Origin: Liolophura sinensis
Taxonomy: Eukaryota > Mollusca > Polyplacophora > Chitonida > Chitonidae
NCBI RefSeq assembly: GCF_032854445.1
Contig: NC_088302.1
Location: forward strand, 56,648,237 to 56,712,236
DNA length: 64,000 nt
Direction of reading: 5' to 3'
The notes below the pieces were generated by a model. That model saw only the letters and a program-made list of their open reading frames with translations, made no database searches and was not told the origin of the DNA. Numbering within the stretch: the first letter of the stretch is position 1; each line of letters starts with the position of its first letter. Below, one piece after another: positions 32,476 through 46,035 of the stretch. Both the position numbers and the translations under genes were made by a program.

Positions 32476-35400
32476 ACATGTACTAAAACATTTCTGTGCA
32501 ATTCATTTCAAACTTGGCTGTAATATTGTCAAGGTGCTGTTAAATCATGATCATCTTGTCTATGATTTCAAGCTGAAAAGCATGTGGATGTACTCATACA
32601 TTAGCTGTGAACATGTACATACGCTGTACTATCAAAGTAGTAGAGTGAAGCTCAAATTACAGGGATGGATTCAAGTCTAGATGAAGACAGAGACTAAAGG
32701 GGTGAAGAGCATGAGAAAACTCACATCAATACCACAACGAAATTGAGGTAGAGACAATGGCAAAAACACAATGTGGTTAACCAGAATGTGATAGACCTGT
32801 TGGATTTGCTGCTGAGAAGGGCAAATGTGTTAAGTGGTTATATCTCACAACAATGGTTAAGGGGGCTGACAATCTGCAGCTGTGTGTTGACTGCAAGTAG
32901 ATCTACTCCAGACAAACACAAACTGATGAGTAATCTTGTATCAGTTTCTGACATTTTCTCTGTTTGATCCAAGCCCACCCAGTACAAAGCCCTCAGACTA
33001 GGCTCCGGGTAAGCCAGCTCTCTTTCTTTCCTCATGAGACCTTTTTTGTTGCAAGGTACCGCTTTTGTACCTGCCAAGTATCACAGCGCGATTCCTTCTG
33101 GACCAATCTTACCAGATTTCCCAGAGAGTTCTACCTACAGTTTCTCCTCGTCCCACAAATCACAACAGTATTCATTACGGCACCTATAGGTGAGAGCCAA
33201 ACCCAAACGACTACTCCTTAGAGCAGACTGCCTGACAAGTCACTGTACACGGAAGGTCACACACCAAGCTTCTTCACATCAAGAGGACAATAAATATACA
33301 TCTTGTCTGATGACGCATATCGTAAACAAGCACTCCACATCGCTAAAAGGGCATCCTCCGAGGAGTGCGTAGAAACAGGAAGCAGAAACCAACACCTTTC
33401 GTCTTTGTGATCAGCTTGCATTACCCCTCGTCTCTTGTCAATTCCAAATTTGTTTTTCCTTCACATGCAACATCCAGAATAATCTAAGACAGATAACATG
33501 TGATATAAATTTACAAGGCAAACAGCTTTCGCAAGCAGTTATTTGTCTAATATGAAAGCACCATTTGAGCAATTCACTATACCACAAAACCACCTGTGAA
33601 AACAGCTGAAGAAAAAAGAGAAAGGAAAACCAAAGTATGGGCTGCAGCAAGTGTTTGTTAAACACACATGCCTCCTTCAAAACTGAACAATCTGTGATAG
33701 CTTTGCAAATGCATGTGATTATTCTGAAAGGATCTTTAAGAATCCTAGGTAGTATACATGTCTTCACTGATATCAACGGCCTTACAAAACAATTAAGTCA
33801 TTAAAATGGTAACACCCTTGAACTCTGGTATATTCAAATCATTACATGTGGCAAAACTTAGAAAACACTAAAATGAAGTATACATCAGATGAAAAACCAC
33901 TAGACACTGTCCAGGAAAACATTCAGCAATTGCATTCATGTATCTAAATGCACATGCATTATGGATTACTAAATCTAGCATTCTATGTGTGATAATGTGG
34001 CATCAATGGTCAGAAAAGGCCACCATAGAATCCGCAAATTTAATTGCATTTTACTAGTCTGAAATTTTTTTGGAAGAAATATTAATCAAACTATTTTACT
34101 AAACAGTGTTTAATGGTCTTTCATCTGATGACTTACTTCTTGGCCTTTCATAAACTACTCACCTGAGAAAACAATGGCATCATCAAAAGGTTAACTAGCC
34201 TTATCCCTTTACTTAAATGTTATTATATAACTATTAAAAGAAACCTGTTGATTTCCCTGACCTTATTTACTGGCACACCATGTACATGTCTATACAAAGA
34301 CATGGACTAAGCATAATGAATGACAGATAGTGTATTTATCATGACTCGTCTTTTGCAATAGCCTATAATAACAGTATTTGATGTCCCCACTCTCTGGTCC
34401 AGAGAAACTAGAGCTTTACCCTCAGCAGATTTTTCTCCAGCCATCATTAAGCTGGCCCAAATCAGGAGACTAAACAAGGAAACTTTTATCATATGTGGAA
34501 AGGTGTTGTGTTTACATGACAGGTTGGGAGCATGTTATATTCCCAGCTTCTCCCCCTACAATAACAGACAGGGTTCTGGCATGGAGAACCAGACCGCTAT
34601 ACTCACTATTCTGCTGGCATGGCTGGTTAGAAGGGCAGATTCTACAGCTACAACACCTACAGCAGGCTACCATTCCCATACATTATAATTCAGACAGGTA
34701 AATGGTAATTAACTTTTGACACCTTGGACATGGGCATCTGACCATCCAAATTGATATATTTACCTACATGTTTTTCTACCTGATCCTGACAAACTCCACT
34801 CTTACAAGTGATCTGATACAGTGACATAATACCTGGATCATTACTCTGGGGAAGTCAGTTGGGGGTGGGGGAAAGAACCAGGGGCCTAATATTCCACAAA
34901 GTATCTTCTGATTTAAGTCCAAATTTAAAAGCTTTGTCACAATCAGCTGAGTTTGTGGTACCGGAAATTAAAGTTTTGACAAATTCGTCTTGCAATTAAC
35001 ATTTATGAGTACAGATGATAATTCAATTCCAAAGGTCCAAAAATATCCAAACCCACAAATGGCTTTGAGAGCCCCATAATATTATTTATTTAGTTATTAA
35101 TTTTTCACTTGTATAAAAACTGCCAGATGTTTCAGTGGAAGAAACCTGTCAGGTGAGATCATCATATATTATCAGATAGTTTACAAAACACTATACACAA
35201 ACCTGAGGGGCTGAACTAACAGGAGCTGGATCTGAACTTTGGACCTAACTGGTAAAGGGGTAAGGAACTTTTGGTCAGCAACGGATCCGAGTCAGGCGAC
35301 AGTACATGTACATGTAATTGTATTTCAGAAACTGAATGTTCCAAAAATAAATGTTTCTTGGGAAATCAATTACACAGATTTGACATTCTAGGCATTGTAA

Positions 35401-35711
35401 GATGTGCAATTTCATCTTCAGAAATTCTCTGAAGTTTAGGCAAAATCACATGGTTCCAGGTAGCAAATTGTATCCAGTGCACGTACATGGGTAGATGCCC
35501 ATCTCGTCTGGTACATGTAACCTTCAGGTATTAAGTGATATTGGTATATTACTATAGCTGTGGACCAAACAATAAAGATGGCTTTGTTACCCACACAGTG
35601 ATCCAATGAGAATTGATCATGTTGTGAGTGTATGTGCATGTGTATACATCAGCTGTCCACAGATCCTCTGATCTAAGACCATGTAACCATCTGTAAAAGT
35701 ATGTGTAACCT

Positions 35712-37505
35712 CAGAGTTATGAGCAGACATTGTACAAACTGACAGCTATGAGCAGACATTGTACAAACTGAGAGTTACGAGCCGACATTGTACAAACTGA
35801 GAGTTATGAGCAGACCTTGCACAAACTGAGAGTTATGAGCAGACCTTGCACAAACTGAGAGTTATGAGCAGGCATTGTACAAACTGATTATTATGAGCAG
35901 ACCTTGCACAAACTGAGAGTTATGAGCAGACATTGCACAGACTGAGAGTTATGAGCAGACATTGTACAAATTGAGAGTTATGAACAGACATTGTACAGAC
36001 TGAGAGTTATGAGCAGACCTTACACAGACTGAGAAATATGAGCAGACATTGCACAGACGGAGTTATGAGCAGACATTGCACAAGCTGAAAGTTATGAGCA
36101 GACATTGTACAAACTGATTATTATGAGCAGACATTGCACAAACTGAGAGTTATGAGCAGACATTGCACAAACTGAGAGTTATGAGCAGACATTGTACAAA
36201 CTGAGAAATATGAGCAGACCTTGCACAAACTGAGAGTTATGAGCAGACCTTGCACAAACTGAGAGTTATGAGCAAACACTGTACAAACTGAGAGTTATGA
36301 ACAGACCTTGTACAAACTGAGAGTTATGAGAAGACCTTGCCCAAACTGAGAAATATGAGCAGACCTTGCACAAACTGAGAGTTATGAGCAGACCTTGCAC
36401 AAACTGAGAGTTATGAGCAGACATTGTACAAACTGAGAAATATGAGCAGACCTTGCACAAACTGAGAGTTATGAGCAAACACTGTACAAACGGAGAGTTA
36501 TGAGCAGACCTTGTACAAACTGAGAAATATGAGCAGACCTTGCACAAACTGAGAGTTATGAGCAGACATTGCACAAACTGAGAAATATGAGCAGACCTTG
36601 CCCAAACTGAGAAATATCAACAGACCTTGCACAAACTGAGAGTTATGAGCAGACCTTGCACAAACTGAGAGTTATGAGCAGACATTGTACAAACTGAGAA
36701 ATATGAGCAGACCTCGCACAAACTGAGAGTTATGAGCAAACACTGTACAAACTGAGAGTTATGAGCAGACCTTGTACAAACTGAGAAGTATGAGCAGACC
36801 TTGCACAAACTGAGAGTTATGAGCAGACCTTGCACAAACTGAGAGTTATGAGCAGACATTGTACAAACTGAGAAATATGAGCAGACCTTGCACAAACTGA
36901 GAGTTATGAGCAAACACTGTACAAACTGAGAGTTATGAGCAGACCTTGTACAAACTGAGAAGTATGAGCAGACCTTGCACAAACTGAGAGTTATGAGCAG
37001 ACCTTGCACAAACTGAGAAATATGAGCAGACATTGCACAGACTGAGAGTTATGAGCAGACCTTGCACAAACTGAGAAATATGAGCAGACATTGCACAGAC
37101 TGAGAGTTACGAGCAGACCTTGCCCAAACTGAAAAATATGAACAGACCTTGCACAAACTGAGAGTTATGAGCAGACATTGTACAAACTGAGAGTTATGAG
37201 CAGACCTTGTACAAACTGAGAGTTATGAGCAGACCTTGTACAAACTGAGAGTTATGAGCAGACCTTGTACAAACTGAGAGTTATGAGAAGACCTTGCCCA
37301 AACTGAGAATTATAAGCAGGCATTGTACAAAATGAGGATCACAAGGAGACATTGTACAAACTGAGAATTATAAGCAGGCATTGTACAAACTGAGAATTAT
37401 AAGTAGGCATTGTACACACTGAGAATTATAAGCAGGTATTGTACAAACTGAGAATTATAAGCAGACATTGTACACACTAAGAGTTATAAGCAGACATTGT
37501 ACAAA
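35712..37505. repeat. Minisatellite, 29-bp unit, ~62 copies
   Basis: The unit is 'agttatgagcagaccttgca' + 'caaactgag'. Variants are agaaatatg, agcaaacactgtac and agacattgtac. A six-unit (174-bp) block containing the 'gcaaacactg' unit is duplicated (that unit recurs at 36731 and 36905). The right end (37300-37500) has a diverged subfamily, 'gaattataagcaggcattgt'. Confidence 0.97.
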
Positions 37506-37672
37506 AGATGAATGAACCGATGCACACTCTGACCTTAAACATCAAAAAGGAAAACAACTAGATACACTCTGACGCTATGAACAGCATAGACTGAGAGGAA
37601 AACAAGACAAATAAGACAAGTCAATCCAGGTTACTAAGTCACATCAGATAACTGCACTGGGTACTGAGGGCA

Positions 37673-37722
37673 AGGTATGCTGGTGGGGGCAGGGTATGAT
37701 GGTGGGGGCAGGGTATGGTGGT
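37673..37722. repeat. G-rich short repeat, ~18-21 bp unit, ~2.5 copies
   Basis: 'ggtatgctggtgggggca' is repeated with slight changes (ggtatgatggtgggggca, ggtatggtgg). The G5 runs are on the plus strand. Confidence 0.8.
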
Positions 37723-38701
37723 TGAGACATGTGCTGTGGATTGCTGTAACCTGGCCCACAGCTTTCCCATCATCAGCCTTGTCTTCCATCTATCAACATA
37801 TTAATAATCGGTCAGGTAAAACAATGGTAAGCAGATGGGGCTTCCTGTTATTTGGCAGACAAAAGCCCTGGCTCAGCAGCTAACCCATGTATCCTTGTTC
37901 TGGTAAAGGTTATCAGATAGGCTGAGTCTACTATTAACAGGATCACAATTTCCTTGGGGCAAGCATCAGCTGAAGAGACCCAGGGGCACCGTGTGAATAT
38001 ACTTAGTCTTAAGCTACATGTGCCTGTGCAGTAACAACCTCAGCCACCTCACTCAACTACAGTGGCATACAAGTGGAGAAGCAGCATCCTTGGCTACTGT
38101 AATCCTTCACAAGTTCAGTTTTCAGCTAGTCCACCAACTAAACTGAATCAAACATCAATCAATCAAGACAAATTATAAATATAATTACTGACTGCTTAAA
38201 CTTAAGCATGCACAGGTTAAGATGATAAGCAAGATGTTGCACACCACCACTGTGTGCTATTCTTCAAGATGTCTCCCATATTGGGTGAATTTCACATCTC
38301 TCACAAAACCATATATGGGTCTTTCCCCCACCCCTATTGCCCCAGGCACTGTATCATTATATCTCTGTTCCTCTCAACACATTGGGACCCTAATGTAAGG
38401 ATGACAATACTAGGGACAGTCTTGAAATAAGGGCCTTTATCAGGAGAGAAAAAGGCTGGAATTTGGGGCAGGGCAGTTTTATTCATAGGAAGAGAGAAAG
38501 TCACGACTGTTGATATAGCCTCAAACATGTAGTCTGGTCAGGATGTCTGGGGTCAGGTTGAACACTAGGGTTGGGTCCCCTCAGAGGATAATCAAAGACA
38601 CCCCGACACACAGCACTCCAGGTCTCAGTCCAGTATCCCACCCACAAGGGACAGAGAGGCTGGCAGGCAGAAGTAATAAACACACATCTATATGTACTTA
38701 C

Positions 38702-38749
38702 TTGTCAGCACACACAGCAAGAACAGGTACTCTGTGTAGGAAATGATGC
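38702..38749 (-). CDS. MICU3: MICU3-like small exon, helix of the first EF-hand domain
   Basis: A 48-nt exon with acceptor ...tatttgcag and donor gtaagtac. It starts in phase 1 with GC, completing Gly with the G of the previous exon. It then reads I-I-S-Y-T-E-Y-L-F-L-L-C-V-L-T and ends with one base (A), which joins AG of the next exon to make Lys. This is nearly identical to the MICU3 segment 'VISYTEYLFLLCILTK' as I recall it. It is too short for a usual open-frame search and lies alone between two introns of 17 and 21 kb, so automated annotation could easily miss it. The nearby stretch on either side shows no other coding signal. Confidence 0.93.
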
Positions 38750-39160
38750 CTGCAAATACAAAGAAAGAAGAACTCAGTTCCACTGTAGAGACATGAGCTG
38801 AATACACTGTGTTTACATGTACATCCACTGGTAAATGTCCACTGAGTTACAGACTGGGTAAAACTCAAGTTTGCATCAGCATTATGAATTGTTAAGTAAC
38901 ACATCATCTTTTAGAGAGGTTGGCTAAACTTGTCATGAGTGCTTCTCTTTCCGCAGTTAAGATTTCACACATTTGAATCAACTTTCCATCAAAATCTTAC
39001 AAGTGAAATAAAAAATAAAATGAAAAAACAACAAAAAAAACCCAAACAAAACCCAGACCATCACTGATTTTCTGCATACATGTACATAATAATATTGAAG
39101 GTGGAGACACCAATTACATTTGAGTAAATGGTTGGGGGGAAAAAGTTATTTGCCAATAAT

Positions 39161-39683
39161 GAACTGACGCTGGCCAACACCTCACTGCCATGGCCACCCC
39201 AACCTGACGCTAGCCAACACACCACTGCCATGGCAACCCCAAACCCACGCTGGCCAACACCTCACTGACATGGCCACCCCAAACTGATGCTGGCCAACAC
39301 CCCACTGCCACGGCGACCCCAAACCCACGCTGGCCAACACCTCACTACCATGGCCACCCCAAACCCATGCTGGCCAACACCCCACTGCCACAGTCACCCC
39401 AAACTGAGGCTGGTGAAGATCCCACTGCTGCAGCCAACTCGAACTGAGGCTGGTCAACATCCCACTGCCCCGGCCACCCCGAACTGACACTGGCCAACAT
39501 CCCGCTGCCACGGCCACCCCGAACTGACACTGGCCAACATCCCACTGCCACGGCCACCCCAAACTAATGTTGGTCAAGATCCTACTGCCACAGCCAACTC
39601 GAATTGACACTGGCCAACATCCCGCTGCCACGGCCACCCCAAATTGACACTGGCCAACATCTCACTTCCACAGCCACCCTAAA
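39161..39683. repeat. Minisatellite, 40-bp GC-rich unit, ~13 copies
   Basis: The unit is 'cacgctggccaacacctcac' + 'tgccatggccaccccaaacc', with the tggcc start recurring at 39331 and 39371. Much more GC-rich than its surroundings. The minus strand gives a false frame of 151 codons rich in Trp and Gly. Confidence 0.96.
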
Positions 39684-41464
39684 GAAATCAGAGCATTCAT
39701 CCCATGTACATGTATTGCTATCAACTAAAATCTGTCATGAAATCAGGATAGCATAGCCTGTGTGCAGCACCAGCCCTTACAACATTAAGCCCTCAATGAG
39801 ATGGTAATTAAACTTTTTGTGTTGCTGGACAATACTGACTTGATGTAGACAGTAGACGCTATCTCCTTAGCTGTCCAAAGCTTCACCTCAACCTTTGTCC
39901 ACAACCTGTTTGCCTTCTCAAAACCACTCACCTATGACAGCAGGGAGATGACATCCCACCTTCCAATCCTGTTTACTAAATCATCGACTCTATCTTCACA
40001 CAGTTTTGATACATGTACAAGACCTTGCTACAATCACTAGCTCCCCAGAGTCAACCACAACAACATGAATCCGGAGCTTTCCTTATTTACTGAAAACCTT
40101 TGTCAAGCCATTCACCATGATGTCTAAGGAACACTCCCATCCCACAGAAGAATAACACATGGGCATGTGTCACTATGAATTTATATCTGACCAGAGCTGA
40201 TGTATTCCATCAGATGATTTTATCAGTTTGTAGGAAATAGCCAACAACTTTTACCTGTACAACTCTATACAGGTACAACACATGAAAGAATCCAGGTGTG
40301 ATGTATATCAAATGTTCCTCACAGGTCAATTGGTGTGTTTTGAATCAATTTAGTTTCGTATGTAAGAAAATTTTCCAGAACAGGATGCAAGGTCAGAGGC
40401 ATAATAGCCACACAGAAACAAACCTGGACGCCCACCTTTCACAAAAGTCTCACATTCTTACCTGTATACCCTGAATACCTGTATACTCTGAATGATTCAA
40501 CAACACTTCTAAGGTCAGCAACTTACTGTGACAATACTTAATGTCTCAACATTTACACAGAACCTGATCCAAACTGGTGTTTTCTACCACTTTGTCACGC
40601 AGACAGAGGTAAGAATTTTCTGTTCTCCAGCCTCAATCCTGAAGAGAATTTGTATGCATTATAAACTTCTCCAAAGCATGGACAGAATGCGGGATTTTTT
40701 TGTGTGTGTGAAGTGAAACCCGTCATGTTATTTGATTCCAGCTGATCTCAGCTTGACCTCAGCATACCTGGTTAAAGGTACATGCATTCTACCAGCCATG
40801 TGTCTGTGTTCACAGGGAGGAAATACGGTATTAGGAAAGTAGTTTTATACCTAACCCTTGGCCTAGCCCACCCATCCACATAATGCTGGCAGAAATAAGT
40901 TACTTCATACCCATGTTGGCAGGTTAACAATGAATCTGAAGTGTCCCTCTCCACTCCCAAACACCCGCGGGATTCAAAACTTTCCACTCCCAACCAAAAC
41001 AACTGAGAGATAATACCTGTACAATCTGTGACTGATCAGTCTTTGTCACCCCTCAGTGTCATCTTCAGTTTACCTGTACACAAGTCCCAAGGTCTAGTTA
41101 TAGTGTAACTTCATTATAACTGAACATCTCTCTAAGCATTACTCCCAATGTGACCAGCGATATCAGTCTATCTAGCCGATTTACATGTGGTAAAGTAACC
41201 ATGGTTGAGTTTGAACCGATAACCAAGAGCTTCACAACCAGATACATGGAAACTGGCAAAGCTGCAGGAGACATGTAGCCACTACATTCCATCTGACCAC
41301 ATCCATGCAATATTAAAGCCTACTTATAATCCAATAAACACTGAAAAGGTATCCCAATCCTTGGAGGAACTAGACTAACTTTTACAAATTCCTAATATGA
41401 AGCCAACTTTTTATTGTGAAACAAAACTGACACTAGGGTTCCAAAGCATTCACGCTATAAAGCA

Positions 41465-41492
41465 GTACTGCACCAGTAATCTGGTGCAGTAC
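41465..41492. repeat. Perfect 12-bp inverted repeat at the left edge of the 91-bp array
   Basis: GTACTGCACCAG (41465-41476), a 4-base loop taat, then CTGGTGCAGTAC (41481-41492). The right arm is the first bases of the 91-bp unit and the left arm is outside the array, so the array starts in a hairpin. Confidence 0.9.
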
Positions 41493-44400
41493 ACAACAGA
41501 GGTGTTAGCACAGACAAGATCACTGGTAGCTTTGATACTGCTTGATGACATTCACTGAACATATTCCTGATCTGGTGCAGTACACGACAGAGGTGTTAGC
41601 ACTGACAAGATCACTGGTAGCTTTGATACTGCTTGATGACATTCACTGGACATATTCCTGATCTGGTGCAGTACACGACAGAGGTGTTAGCACTGACAGG
41701 ATCACTGGTAGCTTTGATACTGCTTGATGACATTCACTGGACATATTCCTGATCTGGTGCAGTACACAACAGAGGTGTTAGCACAGACAAGATCACTGGT
41801 AGCTTCGATACTGCTTGATGGCATTCACTGAACATATTCCTGATCTGGTGCAGTACACAACAGAGGTGTTAGCACAGACAAGATCACTGGTAGCTTCGAT
41901 ACTGCTTGATGACATTCACTGGACATATTCCTGATCTGGTGCAGTACACAACAGAGGTGTTAGCACAGACAAGATCACTGGTAGCTTTGATACTGCTTGA
42001 TGACATTCACTGAACATATTCCTGATCTGGTGCAGTACACAACAGAGGTGTTAGCACAGACAAGATCACTGGTAGCTTTGATACTGCTTGATGACATTCA
42101 CTGAACATATTCCTGATCTGGTGCAGTACACAACAGAGGTGTTAGCACAGGCAAGATCACTGGTAGCTTTGATACTGCTTGATGACATTCACTGGACATA
42201 TTCCTGATCTGGTGCAGTACACAACAGAGGTGTTAGCACAGACAAGATCACTGGTAGCTTCGATACTGCTTGATGGCATTCACTGAACATATTCCTGATC
42301 TGGTGCAGTACACAACAGAGGTGTTAGCACAGACAAGATCACTGGTAGCTTTGATACTGCTTGATGACATTCACTGGACATATTCCTGATCTGGTGCAGT
42401 ACACAACAGAGGTGTTAGCACAGACAAGATCACTGGTAGCTTTGATACTGCTTGATGACATTCACTGAACATATTCCTGATCTGGTGCAGTACACAACAG
42501 AGGTGTTAGCACAGACAAGATCACTGGTAGCTTTGATACTGCTTGATGACATTCACTGAACATATTCCTGATCTGGTGCAGTACACAACAGAGGTGTTAG
42601 CACAGGCAAGATCACTGGTAGCTTTGATACTGCTTGATGACATTCACTGGACATATTCCTGATCTGGTGCAGTACACAACAGAGGTGTTAGCACAGACAA
42701 GATCACTGGTAGCTTCGATACTGCTTGATGACATTCACTGAACATATTCCTGATCTGGTGCAGTACACAACAGAGGTGTTAGCACAGACTAGATCACTGG
42801 TAGCTTCGATACTGCTTGATGACATTCACTGAACATATTCCTGATCTGGTGCAGTACACAACAGAGGTGTTAGCACAGACAAGATCACTCGTAGCTTTGA
42901 TACTGCTTGATGACATTCAGTGAACATATTCCTGATCTGGTGCAGTACACAACAGAGGTGTTAGCACAGACAAGATCACTGGTAGCTTCGATACTGCTTG
43001 ATGACATTCACTGGACATATTCCTGATCTGGTGCAGTACACAACAGAGGTGTTAGCACAGACAAGATCACTGGTAGCTTTGATACTGCTTGATGACATTC
43101 ACTGATATTCCTGATCTGGTGCAGTACACAACAGAGGTGTTAGCACAGACAAGATCACTGGTAGCTTTGATACTGCTTGATGACATTCACTGGAACATAT
43201 TCCTGATCTGGTGGCAGTACACAACAGAGGTGTTAGCACAGACAAGATCACTGGTAGCTTTGATAGCTGCTTGATGACATTCACTGAACATATTCCTGAT
43301 CTGGTGCAGTACACAACAGAGGTGTTAGCACAGACAAGATCACTGGTAGCTTTGATACTGCTTGATGGCATTCAGTGAACATATTCCTGATCTGGTGCAG
43401 TACACAACAGAGGTGTTAGCACAGACAAGATCACTGGTAGCTTTGATACTGCTTGATGACATTCACTGAACATATTCCTGATCTGGTGCAGTACACAACA
43501 GAGGTGTTAGCACAGACAAGATCACTGGTAGCTTTGATACTGCTTGATGACATTCACTGACATATTCCTGATCTGGTGCAGTACACAACAGAGGTGTTAG
43601 CACAGACAAGATCACTGGTAGCTTTGATACTGCTTGATGGCATTCACTGGACATATTCCTGATCTGGTGCAGTACACAACAGAGGTGTTAGCACAGACAA
43701 GATCACTGGTAGCTTGATACTGCTTGATGGCATTCAGTGAACATATTCCTGATCTGGTGCAGTACACAACAGAGGTGTTAGCACAGACAAGATCACTGGT
43801 AGCTTTGATGCTGCTTGATGTGCATTCACTGAACATATTCCTGATCTGGTGCAGTACACAACAGAGGTGTTAGCACAGACAAGATCACTGGTAGCTTCGA
43901 TACTGCTTGATGACATTCACTGGACATATTCCTGATCTGGTGCAGTACACAACAGAGGTGTTAGCACAGACAAGATCACTGGTAGCTTCGATACTGCTTG
44001 ATGACATTCACTGAACATATTCCTGATCTGGTGCAGTACACAACAGAGGTGTTAGCACAGACAAGATCACTGGTAGCTTTGATACTGCTTGATGACATTC
44101 ACTGAACATATTCCTGATCTGGTGCAGTACACAACAGAGGTGTTAGCACAGACAAGATCACTGGTAGCTTCGATACTGCTTGATGACATTCACTGAACAT
44201 ATTCCTGATCTGGTGCAGTACACAACAGAGGTGTTAGCACAGACAAGATCACTGGTAGCTTTGATGCTGCTTGATGACATTCACTGAACATATTCCTGAT
44301 CTGGTGCAGTACACAACAGAGGTGTTAGCACAGACAAGATCACTCGTAGCTTTGATACTGCTTGATGACATTCACTGAACATATTCCTGATCTGTGCAGT

Positions 44401-46035
44401 ACACAACAGAGGTGTTAGCACAGACAAGATCACTGGTAGCTTTGATGCTGCTTGATGGCATTCAGTGAACATATTCCTGATCTGGTGCAGTACACAACAG
44501 AGGTGTTAGCACAGACAAGATCACTGGTAGCTTTGATACTGCTTGATGGCATTCAGTGAACATATTCCTGATCTGGTGCAGTACACAACAGAGGTGTTAG
44601 CACAGACAAGATCACTGGTAGCTTTGATACTGCTTGATGACATTCACTGAACATATTCCTGATCTGGTGCAGTACACAACAGAGGTGTTAGCACAGACAA
44701 GATCACTGGTAGCTTTGATACTGCTTGATGACATTCACTGAACATATTCCTGATCTGGTGCAGTACACAACAGAGGTGTTAGCACAGACAAGATCACTGG
44801 TAGCTTTGATACTGCTTGATGACATTCACTGGACATATTCCTGATCTGGTGCAGTACACAACAGAGGTGTTAGCACAGACAAGATCACTGGTAGCTTTGA
44901 TACTGCTTGATGGCATTCACTGGACATATTCCTGATCTGTGCAGTACACAACAGAGGTGTTAGCACAGACAAGATCACTGGTAGCTTTGATGCTGCTTGA
45001 TGGCATTCAGTGAACATATTCCTGATCTGGTGCAGTACACAACAGAGGTGTTAGCACAGACAAGATCACTGGTAGCTTTGATGCTGCTTGATGGCATTCA
45101 CTGAACATATTCCTGATCTGGTGCAGTACACAACAGAGGTGTTAGCACAGACAAGATCACTGGTAGCTTCGATACTGCTTGATGACATTCACTGGACATA
45201 TTCCTGATCTGGTGCAGTACACAACAGAGGTGTTAGCACAGACAAGATCACTGGTAGCTTTGATACTGCTTGATGACATTCACTGAACATATTCCTGATC
45301 TGGTGCAGTACACAACAGAGGTGTTAGCACAGACAAGATCACTGGTAGCTTTGATACTGCTTGATGACATTCACTGAACATATTCCTGATCTGGTGCAGT
45401 ACACAACAGAGGTGTTAGCACAGACAAGATCACTGGTAGCTTCGATACTGCTTGATGACATTCACTGAACATATTCCTGATCTGGTGCAGTACACAACAG
45501 AGGTGTTAGCACAGACAAGATCACTGGTAGCTTTGATGCTGCTTGATGACATTCACTGAACATATTCCTGATCTGGTGCAGTACACAACAGAGGTGTTAG
45601 CACAGACAAGATCACTCGTAGCTTTGATACTGCTTGATGGCATTCAGTGAACATATTCCTGATCTGGTGCAGTACACAACAGAGGTGTTAGCACAGACAA
45701 GATCACTGGTAGCTTTGATACTGCTTGATGAAATTCACTGAACATATTCCTGATCTGGTGCAGTACACAACAGAGGTGTTAGCACAGACAAGATCACTGG
45801 TAGCTTTGATACTGTTTGATGGCATTCACTGAACATATTCCTGATCTGGTGCAGTACACAACAGAGGTGTTAGCACAGACAAGATCACTGGTAGCTTTGA
45901 TGCTGCTTGATGGCATTCACTGAACATATTCCTGATCTGGTGCAGTACACAACAGAGGTGTTAGCACAGACAAGATCACTGGTAGCTTTGATGCTGCTTG
46001 ATGGCATTCACCGAACATATTCCTGATCTGGTGCA
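41481..46035. repeat. Large satellite-like array, 91-bp unit, ~50 copies
   Basis: The unit begins 'gatctggtgcagtacacaac', continues 'agaggtgttagcacagacaa' and 'gatcactggtagctttgata', and ends 'aacatattcct'; starts at 41569 and 41660 fix the period. Copies differ at recurring sites (gctttg/gcttcg, gatact/gatgct, gatgac/gatggc, cactga/cactgg/cagtga). Single-base gains and losses occur near 43105, 43190, 43215, 43265, 43718 and 43820, and there are two 'gatctgtgcag' copies near 44393 and 44936. The first three units carry 'cacgaca' and 'gcactgaca', unlike the rest. Confidence 0.98.

Larger units (their letters stand above)
17190..38701 (-). other. Giant intron between the small exon and the EF-hand exon (21.5 kb)
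   Basis: A 21,512-bp phase-1 intron with donor gtaagtac and acceptor ctgtcag. It holds the 31-bp, 19-bp, 20-bp, 95-bp, 105-bp and 29-bp arrays and one retroposon remnant. The stretches 20650-23210, 23370-24290, 25200-25540, 28400-31020, 32480-35700 and 37510-38690 have no gene I can support. A GC-richer patch at 29680-30310 has overlapping open frames on both strands (treated separately). Poly-C runs of 11 and about 13 bases lie at 21053 and 22079. Confidence 0.8.

Noticed and set aside
39182-39637. Trp/Gly-rich minus-strand frame of 151 codons
   Set aside because: It belongs to the 40-bp GC-rich array; other frames are open too, and there is no domain.
41481-46035. CRISPR-like array (regular 91-bp units)
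   Set aside because: Units are continuous, without short repeats separated by unique spacers, and the context is eukaryotic with no cas genes.
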